A stretch of 64,000 nucleotides of DNA from contig MU119242.1 of the NCBI GenBank assembly GCA_014904845.1, positions 124,001 to 188,000 on the forward strand, in the 5' to 3' direction. The position numbers were made by a program, and so were the translations under genes. The notes under the pieces are model-generated. The model had not been told where the DNA came from, made no database searches, and saw only the letters and a program-made list of their open reading frames with translations. Origin of the DNA: Acephala macrosclerotiorum (Eukaryota; Ascomycota; Leotiomycetes; Helotiales; Mollisiaceae). Shown one piece after another: positions 22,337 to 33,352 of this stretch (position 1 is the first letter of the stretch; each line of letters begins with the position of its first letter).

Positions 22337-23534
22337 TTAGATGCCCATGGTAAAGTCATGTTCAATGCCTGGTGTCACACTTGCAATGAACTGCATCTAT
22401 TAGTAAGGAATCAAGCTCGACTAGAGGAAGACTTACCTTGAGGAACACAACCAGATACTGGTCCACTCGAATAGCAACCTCTTCAGAATCTGCTTCAGCA
22501 TCATGTTGTAAGACCTCCCATTCATCATTTCCATTGCCCCCAGCTTTGGCGCCCTCTACAGCGGCACTCTGAGGGCTACCTCCCAGGCTTGTCTTGCTGA
22601 AATCATCCACTAAGCCCTCCATACCAGCATCCTTGGCCCCTGGAATAATCTTTCCTTGCTTCAGCTTCTCACGTCGAATCTTTAGGGCTGCATCTGCTCT
22701 GTCGAGGAGAACCTTCATAACGCTAGCATGTTTGCAGGGATGTACTGATGCCATCTTGATGTTGTTGCCAAAGTAGGGGAAGTCTTCAATAGTCACAGTC
22801 TTGTCCTTGTAGTCACCAATGATATCCTCCATCATAAGCTGTGGTGGTAGTGGTTGCGAATTGGCAAGATAGCCCGAGAGGTAGATTCGAGGAGTTCGGT
22901 AATAAGGAGCGTATGCGATATAGAGAGTATATGTTCGTCGAGATCTGTTCAAACAATATTAGCATATTATTGATTTCTTGAGACTCGGATTTTGTGCTTA
23001 CGAGTCAGATCCATCCGCCTTCGAATCGGGAATGATGGCCTCGTCGTCCTCTTCATCTTCCATATCTGGGATCTCATCTTCGTCTTCTTCTCTTTCACCC
23101 ATATTCCCTTGATCATCGACAGTTCTCACATCTCGCGCTCTCGCCTCCTGGCTGGCAGCCAAACCTCCTGTTCTCAACCAGCCATCCTCATCATCTCCCG
23201 GAGCATGGGTACCTTCACCCTTGAAGTCTTCTCCATCTCCAACCATCGTCTCGTCATGCCCAGCATCACCAGCGAAGTTATCGTCGAGTCTGCGATGGCA
23301 TGGCACACCCCGTGTCACCAAGAACTGCTTGCCTTCAGGCAGATAGCTCAAGCGCTTGCTGGGTGGTGATGCATCAGCCCAAGACCATGTTGGGAACTTA
23401 TAGACTAGGTAATCGCCCGCTGCGATGAACTCTTCAGGAGTGATCTGCCCATTATGGCGGAAGGTCGAGGTATGCGAGACGGGTGCCCACTCGCGGACTC
23501 GGTCGAGTGCGCTGTGGATGAAGCCGAAGCTCAT
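22337..23534 (-). CDS. ATG3: Autophagy-related E2-like conjugating enzyme Atg3
   Basis: E2-like enzyme that transfers Atg8 to phosphatidylethanolamine during autophagosome formation. Exons 23002..23534, 22437..22944 and 22337..22390 give 364 residues. The catalytic Cys lies in [14 protein letters not shown] (about residue 248). The N-terminal part matches the family from [19 protein letters not shown] through [15 protein letters not shown] and the [17 protein letters not shown] block. The acidic, disordered flexible region (about residues 130-175) precedes [21 protein letters not shown]. The last 17-codon exon supplies [17 protein letters not shown], the expected C-terminus; its 46-bp intron ends ATGCAG|TTC. 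No defects. Confidence 0.97.
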
Positions 23535-24948
23535 TGCGATAGCGGGGTCAGCAAGCTTGCTTGTTTTAGTTGCCTTTGCTGTTTGCAGGAGCTCGAGAAG
23601 GCGATCGCAGGATCTATCTCGTTGTTTGTCTGAAGAAATGCAGGGCGAATGCCGAAGCTTATGCAACGACAAGGTTTCGTGAATATCGAGGTTGAGAGTT
23701 GATGAAGAAGTGGGACAATGGTCGAGAACAAAGGCGATGCAGCCTTACGCTAGTGGTATCAGCACGTGACACTCCCTATCACGAGCAAAATGCGGGTGAC
23801 CGTCGAGTCAAATCGAGAAGCCTCTGGCGCACGGCGAAACATTCACGCCTATCTAGAACATGAAAGGCTTCAGCGAGTGCTCTCTCACCGAGCATATACT
23901 TAACTTTTGAGATGATATCTTGGAAGCTTGTAGCATGAGCTCCCCTGTATTCTGCCCCTCAACCACTGTTGCACTTCTGAAATCGTAAGACTTCTGGAAG
24001 CACCTCCTCCATACAGAAAAGGTCATGCATATAACAAGACGTGAAGTAAGACGCTTGATTGTGTGAGCTAAGGCGAGCGGTTGCAGAGTCTGTTTTGGTC
24101 TGAGGACTTCATGATTCTGAACCCCCACCACAACTCTCAGTTCACAGATATCAGCATCTCTGTTAGCCCTATTGTAGAGGGCTGTATGGGAAGATATACT
24201 TATGAAGCTATCTGCATAACCAGCCCCTCAAACGCCAACTATTTTGAGCATCCAAGTGCTGGTTTATACACAGGGAGCAAGTCGCCCCTAGTGTCATTTG
24301 TGTTTCTCCCTCTTGCGTTTTATATTCATCCTTAAATGTGACAACGAGGCATTTGCTAGCGAAAATTATGGCTGTTTGCCTTTCGCGTCCACTTTGTTTC
24401 TTGCAGCGCAGGCACCAAATTCTTGTTTCCTTGGCCCGGGCTCCGGGTCAAAGATATCCACCCTTTGACCTTGATCGATGTTAGACACGGAGGTCTGATG
24501 GCAATTGGCAACGGCATTCATCGACGACCGGCATCTGCCCTTTTTTAGTGAGGGGATCTGCATGTCAAGTCCTTGCCAGTTCAACGTCTCTGATCGTCCA
24601 CATCATTGCGTCCACCTTGGACTCCACGATTTGCTGGAGCTGTGGAACTCCCGAACATGTTCCTAACCCACTTGGAAATTATACTTGAGATGGAATGGAA
24701 TGCGATGCGAAAGAAGTTATCGGAGTGCGACTGTGCGAGTGCTGTGGAGGGGTATCAACGTGAACTTGACTAGATTCGCCCATGTTCCGTGGACCCCAAG
24801 CACTTCATGTTCCTTTTCCGTATCCGCCAAGATCGAAGGCCAGTACAATGGTACATTCTTTGATATATAGACATGATCTTGTCAAGACCCTCGAGGCCTC
24901 AACAACAGAGGTCATTGTGAATACTTTCGTTGAGATCCCACCTTCATT
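23535..24948. other. Intergenic, no gene seen
   Basis: 1.4 kb between ATG3 and the cupin pseudogene; divergent orientation. Only short ORFs. The last 300 bp would contain the promoter of the pseudogene. Confidence 0.5.
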
Positions 24949-25878
24949 ATGTTACACTCATTCTTTCTCGGAGCTGCCGCCTTTGGTGTTGCAGCAGTGG
25001 CTCTTGTCGCAAGCTCCTCAAACTCTTCTATCTGGGTTACAGAGGTTCCTACCCACGTTCGTCCATATGCCATCCAGGAGACTACGGTGCCGTACCACAC
25101 AACACCACCCACACCTTCCAGATCTTAGACCCAGACACCGAAATGCTTGGTGTTATCCAGCCAGGTGGATTCGAGTAAGCCTTCCTTCCCCTTTTTCTCA
25201 ATTTCACCACTCTAACACCTCCCCAGGGACCTCTTCTACGCCCTCTCCTCGGGAAACTACACAGCCTCAACACTCACCCCCTACGACCCCTCCGCGAACG
25301 CCTCCTTAGACTCTGCCGCCGGGTCCTCCGCAGGATTAATCGCAACTCTCGAAGGATTCGACGTCTACTCCCAATCAACCTATTCCCCCCGCCGCGACGC
25401 CATCAACGGCACCGCACCCTCAAACACAACCTGACACACCGGTGCCAACGCTCTCGCTACTGATGCTTATACTCCTTATTTCGTAGCTAAAGATTATGGT
25501 CCTAAATACCTGAACAGTGAATCTGGATATCAAGTTATTCAGCCTCTCGTCACGGGCACACAATCAGCAAATAATTTCACCCTCTCAACTGTTACGATGG
25601 AACGAGTTTCTTCCAATACGACCGTGCCAACAAGGGTCTTCCCAGGGCACGCCGTGTTTGAGGTCCTGGAGGGAAGTTTGAAGGTTGAGATATTGGGGGA
25701 AAAGATTAGTCTTTTGCAGGGAGATGTGGTGTTTGTTCCGGGGAATACTAGTTACACGTATTATAGTGAGGTGGCTTACACGAAGTTTTTGCATATTGGT
25801 CAAGGAGCGGAGGGTTTGGATAGTTTGTTGATTGCTGGAGGGGCAAGTTGGGATAGTTCTGTTTGGCCGACTTCTTGA
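24949..25878 (+). pseudogene. Secreted cupin, quercetin dioxygenase-like, broken
   Basis: Starts with a signal peptide (MLHSFFLGAAAFGVAAVALV) and continues into SSIWVTEVPTHVRPYAIQ, an N-terminal pattern of secreted fungal bicupin dioxygenases. Two defects: a frame change near 25077, where AIQ should lead to GDYGAVPHNTTHTFQIL but those residues are in another frame (a small deletion), and an in-frame TGA at 25432-25434 where the family has Trp (NTT*HTGANALATDAYTPYF). Between them a 52-bp intron (25175-25226) still splices well: GGFE|DLFYALSSG. After the stop the frame is open to 25878 and encodes the second cupin: VFPGHAVFEVLEGSLKVEIL, GDVVFVPGNTSYTYY. Sequence error could explain one defect, hardly both. 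Confidence 0.85.
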
Positions 25879-26864
25879 GCTTGGTGTTGGGACGACTGGA
25901 GAGGTAGGAGAGGGAGGGAAGGGTTTATAAGGAAATTTCGATGTTTCTTGTGTATATGTTAGAGGTCAAAGCCTGAGAGAATGAAAGTGAATGAGAAAAT
26001 CCAGCGGATATTCTACTTGGCGTGACAACAAATGATCTCCGACCAAAGGTTGAGAGTCAATGTGCAGGTTGGAGATCAAGTGCTGGTAATGATTGTTTGA
26101 AAGTTTGGTTCCCTCGGACATGAAAAGTAGCGAGATATGTCCCAAAGTCGAGCAATTGCTCGAACTACGAGAATGTTGGTTTTAAAAATGGTATATAGAA
26201 GTATTGTTTCCGACACTAAGTAGGACAGAGAATGTAGAGGAGATTGTTGGTTCTAGGGAGGGCGCTTGGAAGTCCCGTTCCTAGTACAAGTCAAGACGGA
26301 CAATTCGGAGAAGATTCTTCGATCTGAAGAAAGCACTTTTAAGGGATATTCTAGGGTCTAAAATGTCCATTCCGGTCCCGGACATCGGCTAAAGCATTAT
26401 GGACGAATACGGCTGTGGGCAGGGATCTTGAATATCACTTCTCATCAATCTAAGGCGAAGTGAAACTGGGTACTAATTTAGTAGAAATTTGTAATTATTC
26501 TTCTTCTGTCTATGCTGAGGAGGACAAGTTCGTCCAAAGACAATCAGTTTCTCGGCACCTGTATGCAATTCCTTTGCTCAGTGGAACGCCAGACCAGGTG
26601 TCCGCACTTTCACCGGTATGACCCTATGGTATCCTCCTATGGGCCATTCTCGAAGTCCGATGCTGGCCTAAACTTGCTAGAAATAGCAGTGGATCGCGTC
26701 GATGTAAGAGCCTCGCCTTGCTGTCTTTCCAAGGGCTTTCGTGAAGGGAGGCAACACGACCTAGGTACAGATTTGATACCCTTGACTCATTCAGTGATTC
26801 CTCCTTGGGAATTATGTCGAGTTTTTAGGTGGTTCGGTACTCGTAGTGAAGCTCGCCCTTTGCC
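25879..26864. other. Intergenic, convergent 3' ends
   Basis: 1 kb with only short ORFs; nothing recognised. Confidence 0.55.
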
Positions 26865-27465
26865 TCAATCCGTGGGATATCGCGGATCGTACATCTCATA
26901 ACCTTCATCCTCCGTATCACTCTCTCCTTCTGCAGCTTCAAGCAACACGTTCGCTCCAGATGCCAGCGTCTTGAGTCCACCCTCACTCTTCTCTTCATCC
27001 TTCACTGGCTCCGCATCCGCCGGCGCAAACGCACTCTTGAACCCAGCTTTCTTGAATCCCGCCTTCTTGAAGCCGCCACCTCCTCCACTGGTACCTGCGT
27101 CTCCTCCTAGCTTGATAGATATGAGTCCTGATTGAGAATTTGCCTTTGCTTCGGCTTTTCGTGCTTTGGTGGAGGCGAGGGGGTCGCGGGTCAGTTGGCG
27201 CATGTCCTTCAGGCGCTGCTTGTGAGAGTGGTCGTAGGATGAGAGATGGGCTTCATATTCGTTCATTCGGGCGTAGCCTTTGCTGCAGAGTTCGCCTAGG
27301 ATCGTGAGTAATAGTATGGGGTTGAGGAGGGAGAAGGACTAACAGTAGAAGGACTTGACAGCTTCCCGAGCGCTCTCGGTTTTGGGAGCTGGGTTGGTGA
27401 AGCCGCGCTGGATACGTTAGCAGATCGCTCTGATGTTATAGGTCTTTGAAGCTTACTGGAGGCAT
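26865..27465 (-). CDS. C2H2 zinc-finger protein (ZNF804/GPATCH8-type finger)
   Basis: Exons 27457..27465, 27344..27407 and 26865..27295 give 167 residues in phase. The first exon is only 9 nt (Met-Pro-Pro). The finger is [33 protein letters not shown]: C-x2-C and two His, with the typical HKQRLKDM continuation shared with the single fingers of ZNF804 and GPATCH8. Next come a Gly-rich linker with FKKAGFKKAGFKSAF and an acidic C-terminus (GESDTEDEGYEMYDPRYPTD). Probably nuclear and RNA-related, by analogy only. The Cys codon of the finger is split by the second intron (donor TACT|GTTAGT). It is head-to-head with the MCP1-like gene, with 159 bp between start codons. Confidence 0.85.
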
Positions 27466-27624
27466 CTTGGGTTGTTGGAGAAGTGGTATGAAGTGTTGGA
27501 AGGTTTGAGGCTCGAAGAGGGACAATCAAGGTCTGGTCAGAGCTTCGCAAAATGCCGAGGACCAGCTCGACTAGACAACATCGACACGTTATCAATCTTC
27601 CACACGCGTTCGCACATTGTCAAA
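27466..27624. promoter_or_regulatory. Compact bidirectional promoter
   Basis: Only 159 bp separate the start codons of the zinc-finger gene (minus) and the MCP1-like gene (plus), so both 5' regulatory regions must overlap. No individual transcription-factor site is claimed. Confidence 0.6.
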
Positions 27625-28581
27625 ATGGATCGTGGAGAGTCAACAGCGTCACAAGACACGCTTCTATCACTTCAACAATTAGATCCGTCACCTATAGATA
27701 CCCCTCTGGATCTAGAAAAGGAACTCCCAGATCTCCCACCTGCCCCTCCACGATCCTCGACTCTTGGTTTGAGTGGTGGTGGGCATAGTTCTGTTTATTA
27801 CTGTAAGCTCAGTACGAGATATAAGATCTAATTCTTATATTTACTAACACCTACAGTGACACGGCTGCAGAAATACTCCACCTATGCCTTCACCGTCTTC
27901 GCCTCCTTCCACATAACAAACACCTCAATAATACCCCTCATCACTCGCTCAGTTCCTGCCTCCGAGAACTACCTACTCCTCACTCGTCCATACTACCAAT
28001 CCTTTCCTCTCGAACCTCTCCTCATCACTCTGCCAATAGCGACACACGTCCTCTCTGGACTCGCACTACGAATCCATAGGCGCAACGCCAATTTAAGACG
28101 CTACGGAGCGGTAGGCGTATCAGTATCAGATCGCTTCAAGAGACGGCTTCGAGTCTGGCCTGTAGTGTCTTGGGCTAGTCTATCAGGATATGTTCTCACG
28201 CCGTTGGTAGTAGGACATGCGTTCGTAAATCGACTGTTACCTTGGATATACGAGGGTGGTTCTTCAAGTGTAGGTCTCTCATTTGTTAGTCATGGCTTTG
28301 CGAAGCACCCTTTCGTGGCGTGGACGGGTTATGTGACATTGATCGGTGTTGGCGCGGGACATTTTGCGTGGGGTATAGCGAGGTTCCAAGGTTGGATACC
28401 TATTGGGAATGATAAGAAGGCGAAGAGGAGATGGTGGACAATTAATGGCGCTGCTGTTGCTCTTGTAGCATTATGGATGGCGGGTGGCTTGGGGGTTGTT
28501 GCAAGAGGTGGAAAGTCTGATGGCTGGGTTGGGAAAGGTTACGACTTGCTATACTCGAAGATACCACTGGTGGATTTGTAA
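27625..28581 (+). CDS. MCP1-like mitochondrial outer membrane protein (DUF1691)
   Basis: Exons 27625..27802 and 27857..28581 (54-bp intron with an exact CTAAC branch site) give 300 residues. The N-terminal 55 residues are Pro/Ser/Asp-rich and soluble. The rest has four to five hydrophobic helices: YAFTVFASFHITNTSIIPLI, LLITLPIATHVLSGLALRI, WPVVSWASLSGYVLTPLVVGHAF, WTGYVTLIGVGAGHFAWGIARFQG and NGAAVALVALWMAGGLGVVA. The conserved His residues in THVLSG, GHAFVNR and GAGHFAWG are typical of this family. The yeast relative (Mcp1) sits in the mitochondrial outer membrane, binds Vps13 and acts in lipid homeostasis; transfer of that role here is inference. Confidence 0.85.
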
Positions 28582-28964
28582 AGCTCGGGAGGATTGCCCT
28601 AGGATGACTTGGTATATTGATCACGCATAGCATAGCGGATGGAGTTTGATTAACTGCATATTATATTAGACTACAAGAGAATTCAGAACGCGATACAACC
28701 AACTCCAACTCCACAACTCAATTGTCAACCACTATTACAAAAGAAATGACAAATGTTGAGTTATATCCAAGAAACACAGCCCGACTCCTCGAATCGAAAG
28801 CAAAAATAAAGCGAGCCTCATACTGCCAAGAGTTTCCTTCCCAATATGTAGACCAGGTTAGTCAACGGCCCACTTGGTTTCTGTTGACATGGCCCTTCTT
28901 ACTTCCTCTATCTATCTGCTATCACTTCCTGTCGTGCATCCTTAGGCTGCTCATTCGCAACTTC
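28582..28964. other. Intergenic, convergent 3' ends
   Basis: 383 bp between the MCP1-like gene and paralogue A; no feature recognised. Confidence 0.5.
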
Positions 28965-31229
28965 TTAGTTCATCATGACATTGCTGGTGATGTCCCCTCC
29001 AACATTGCCATTACTGATGATGTTGCCCGCTCCGGTACTTTGGTTGCTTCGAAGCCTTCTGCCTAAAATGTATTTGAGATCATCCTCGTCCGCCTTTGAA
29101 ATCCTAATTCTCTTGCCATTCCCGTTCTTGCCGCCTTTACTCAATTTGCCATTTGGAGCCTGATATCCGTTCGTGCCGAATTCTTCGTGTGCGCTGTTCC
29201 TATCGATGGCAAGACCGAATGGTCTGTCGATCGCAACAAGACTAGCCCAAGCGACAAGGCCATGGTTGCCCTCGAAGTCGAGAATCTCAACGTTTCCGTC
29301 CTGATCTTGTTCGGAATTCCAAAGTCGAACTACCTCGTCCTGGAGGAAGGTGGTTGGACCTGCTGCCGGCCTTATGTAGGATCTGTTTAGGGTATATAAT
29401 GGTAGATAGATGGTGTTTTCTTCCACATATCTCTCTATATTAGCTATTTGCTGAGGCTTCTTCCCGGAGACCAGTCCACCAATCCCAGCTAGCATGTCTC
29501 TAAGCTCGGCTTGAGAGCGGTGGTCCCCATAGTCTGGGATATCCGGACTTGGTACTGTGATTGAAGTCCAGGCCCACGGGTGCTGTATGTATTGCAATTT
29601 TCTGGGCTGAACCTGTCCGGCTTCCGCAGCCAGATTGGTGACGAGGGCATTCCCGCGAGGCCGCTGTGTTGAATCAAGTAGCATCTCACCGCCCTGGATC
29701 TCAAAGCCGCGGATGATGTCAAAATTCGCACCCACCTCAGCGGCAATGTCCCCACCAGCTTTGTTGGTGACTCCAATAACTCTGACAATCCTTAAAGGGA
29801 TGTGGTTGATATCGAACGTAATCTTTCGTTCCTTCACAGCCCCAACAGGCTTCAAGCAGTTGCAATCGCTCACTGCACAGCAATCAGGTGAGCCAACTAC
29901 CTCTGGTGGTGGTCCAGGAGCGAGAGGGTGGAGAGCCGCTGGCACAATATTGGCCTCCAATACTATGCCACGTACTCCGCCAGGCGTGACCCTATCTTCT
30001 GTTAGCCATGCTTCTCATATCAATGCCACCTATGGACAGAAATAAATGGATGTTGACTTACATATAGCGCTGACCGGCAAGTACTTCTATTCCTTCTGGT
30101 ACAGGAGCTTCTCTCAGAAATGCACCCGCACGCACCCGCATGATGCCGCCAAGTCCTGCCGCCTGGTCGAGTGTGACTCGCCAAACGCCTCGGGCGATAT
30201 CAGCTCTGATGGCGCCTGCAAGTCCCCAGTTGGCAACTCGCTGTCTCCAAGGGGCTCGACGCGGCGATTCTGGATCCGTAGGACCAGAAAAGCCTTCCCA
30301 ATGACTTATGACATCTCCTCCGCCATTCAGATTGTGAAGTGGAGCTCGTGCTTCTGCGTTGTCGTTCCATATCCCTGCAAGACAAAGGTCAGCTCTTCGT
30401 CATCTACAAACGCTGCTGCTGAGAGTTATGTATAATCGACAGCAAAGATGAGGGAAGAAACATTGACACTTACAGATGATTGGCCTTTCAGATACAACTG
30501 GCCCTGTTGTTTGGATTGACATTTCTCGTACAAAGTCTCTGTCATAGGTGCGGGTTCTGACATTGTACCGACTAAAACAGGACAAATCCAAAGTTAGCAT
30601 ACGTACATTACTCAAAGTGTTTTAGTACAGTAGAGCTTAAGCCAGTATAACGTAGATTAAACTGAAGCACTTGGGCTTTATTCAAATTTGAGAAAGATGA
30701 AGGATGGAGATTATTCAAAATGCTTGGAAACTAACCACCAAAAGCCTTGTGTCACCACACCAAGATCAAAGAAGGTACCGCAGTCCTCATTCATCAAACC
30801 CAACAACCAGATGAGGAAATTGATATCTATAAAAGCTCCAGTTGCACGCATTCTGGTAAGCTCAGCAAATGCCCCTTTACCAGCGTCGGTCTTGTCATCA
30901 GCCATGGGCCCAAACACAACGTGGTTATCGACCAGAACCTGGAATCGTTGACTGGTAAGGAGTCCTCTCACGTAGTCGAAAGTGAGGTTGGCCACGGGCA
31001 TTGCTGAAGGAATATTGAACTCCGTCAAGGCAGATCTAAAGCTTATCAGGAGAGCTTGTATACCACAGGTGGAGCCAACCGCTCCAGGAGTGAACACTGG
31101 GCCCCAGCCAAGGGCCAAGTATGGTAAAAACGCATCAGCTCTTTCTGGTTCCGGTTCGCCTTGGCGCCATGGAATTGGTCGATTTGTATCCCTAGGATCC
31201 GGTTGTGGTCGTGCTTGCTTTGGAGGCAT
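28965..31229 (-). CDS. Paralogue A: putative cysteine-peptidase-like two-domain protein
   Basis: I do not recognise the family by name. Exons 30736..31229, 30474..30571, 30062..30374 and 28965..29991 give 643 residues with all phases consistent. Domain 1 (about 1-300): FLPYLALGWGPVFTPG, then Cys55-Gly in STCGIQALLIS, FFDLGVVTQGF, and after splicing W198-I-W-N-D with H222-W-E. This is followed by VANWGLAGAIRADIARGVWRV. The order Cys...W-I-W-N...His resembles OTU/papain-like peptidases. Domain 2 begins after an intron with a Cys-rich link (SPDCCAVSDCNCLKPVG), then VTNKAGGDIAAEVGANFDII, GEMLLDSTQRPRGNALVTNL, HPWAW, and YLPLYTLNRSYI...DEVVRLWN. The tail has KGGKNGNGKRIRIS and is Asn/Gly-rich. Closest in sequence to B; C is more distant. 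Confidence 0.85.
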
Positions 31230-33352
31230 CTTGTATAATTATGGAAGGGGATGAATTCTTTAGGGTGGAAGGGTTGCGTGGAATTACAACGGCTTTACCA
31301 GTGTCTAATGTTGGGAATTAAGTATATCTTTCGTTGTGAAAGGAAAGGATCTTATTACCGTTGGCTGATCGATTGCACTATAAAAGGTATGGAAGATACA
31401 TCCATCGCCGCGAGCGGAAAAAGTCAAAGAAGTCGAATAACACGAAAACAAACGTAGAACAGTATCTTTGTCCAAAACAGAGACTGATGCGTGTGAAAAC
31501 GAACGCAGCATGCCTATGCGAGGGACTGACTTGGCCTGCTCGCATTGCTTGTCTGCTCTCCGGTTTTCAAGTCATTAGCACCGCTTTGCAGCTTGGAATG
31601 CGACCTTCTGGCTTCGAATCCCTTTCATGATTGATGCGTTTCTTTGTGTGGTGTAGCACTGACAGTTGTTAATCCGCTCGGAATTCTTGACGTTTTCTGC
31701 TTCCAAGCTATTGGGACTCGGATGAGGTCTGCAGACAATTCTTTGAAGGTCGAGTCCAATGGTACGGTAAAGGACTTGCACATACCTGAGACATGATGCT
31801 CAGGTCTTTTGGCTTATCAACGCCCACCTTATTACTCGACACAAAACCGACATGTATGTTTTATTCTGGGGAAAATTTTCCTGGACTGACTTCGTGAAGC
31901 TTGGTGGCCCCTCGCTCTAGCACCTGACAGCCAGTTTACTCACAATCTGCTTACTGTCTTGCGATATTATCGAACCCCATCGTAGAAGCGCTTGACTTGC
32001 TCAAAGAATACCTACATTCAAGGCACACGATGTTTGTCAGATCAACGAAATCTGGCGAGGCGCCGTTGCATGCTGTCCTCGGTCGGGTTGGTTCTTCTGG
32101 CCCTCCTCGCCTGCAAGAGGAATAGAACTTTCATTGCGATACGATATCATCGCACTTGTCGCACGACACTGGTTCTGAACAATCAGCCTGGGCTGCTCTC
32201 CTTCCTTCTTGTATTCTATGCCGCATGCGGAGGTATTTTGCCACTATTCTCGGTTTCCGACCCTTGGTCGAGATCAAGGCCGCATGCGGTCAATTTTTTG
32301 CACCTTTGTTCTCGTCCTTGTCGGGCTATTTTTGCGCTCAACAGAACTGATGTTGGCTTGTCCGCTAGCATTGGATATTTGAACCTGTGCAGTGATCGAC
32401 GCCTACATGGTATTTCGTCGGGGCTCGGATCGTGAGGTTGCAAATAGGCGTTTCGATCAAGTCGCGACTGGTAATGTCATAAAGCTGCCCTTCCAAATGC
32501 CGTCTACAGCCATTCCTTCATTATGTGTGTTCATCTGGTGTTTTCAATTCTTGAGCAAGTGAGCAGAGCAAGAGAAGTATGGATGACAAGTCGAATTGTA
32601 ATGGCTTTTAACTTTTTGCCCAATTCTTGCATTGCAAAAAGAGTGTCCGAAAACAGGAGTAGAAGTTCATACCTTACATATCAGGCATTCATACCCATGC
32701 ATCGCTGGTTTGTGACCCTGGAATTATCGTTAGTGCATCATTTAGGGCACTTCTCATCGTATTCTTCACTACAAATCCATCAATGTCGTTGGAATTACAT
32801 CAGGAAAGATACTTGATAAGCCAAATGCTCAAGTGTCGAGTACATTCAAAACATTATATCGAAAATATATTGAGCTATCTCACTTGATAACATGTCTTGC
32901 AAGACGTACTTAATAATGCACCTCTTCGACCGCTGGAGAACATCCTTTACGGAGCAAAAATCAGAGGCAGTGGCTGCAACAAGTGACCAACGTGAAAACT
33001 TCTCATTAAATTTAGTCATCTTAATGAATAGATTCATGGTCCGATTTGTTATAGACTTGTAATAAACAATAGAATTACTTGCGGATGTGACGGTGAGCCT
33101 ACCATAGCAGGAAGACATCAACAGAGCTACTTTAAACGCTCGCGGCACTGTCACTGGCGAACAAAACATTATGCACATCTCAATCGGTAGAAATATAAAC
33201 GATAGAGATTCCATAGATTACTCGCAGCATCAGCAGCTCTCGTGGATGCGTCTCAGAAAAACAGATTCAAAACTCCAAGAAAGTTCCAAAACTTCGACCC
33301 AAAGCAAGCAGCTCGAACATGAACCAGTATTACTCAGTTTCTACAACTTCGA
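31230..33352. other. Gene-poor spacer between paralogues A and B
   Basis: 2.1 kb. Only short ORFs with no recognisable product and no obvious decayed copy of the A/B family. No terminal inverted repeats or long direct repeats noticed. Confidence 0.5.
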
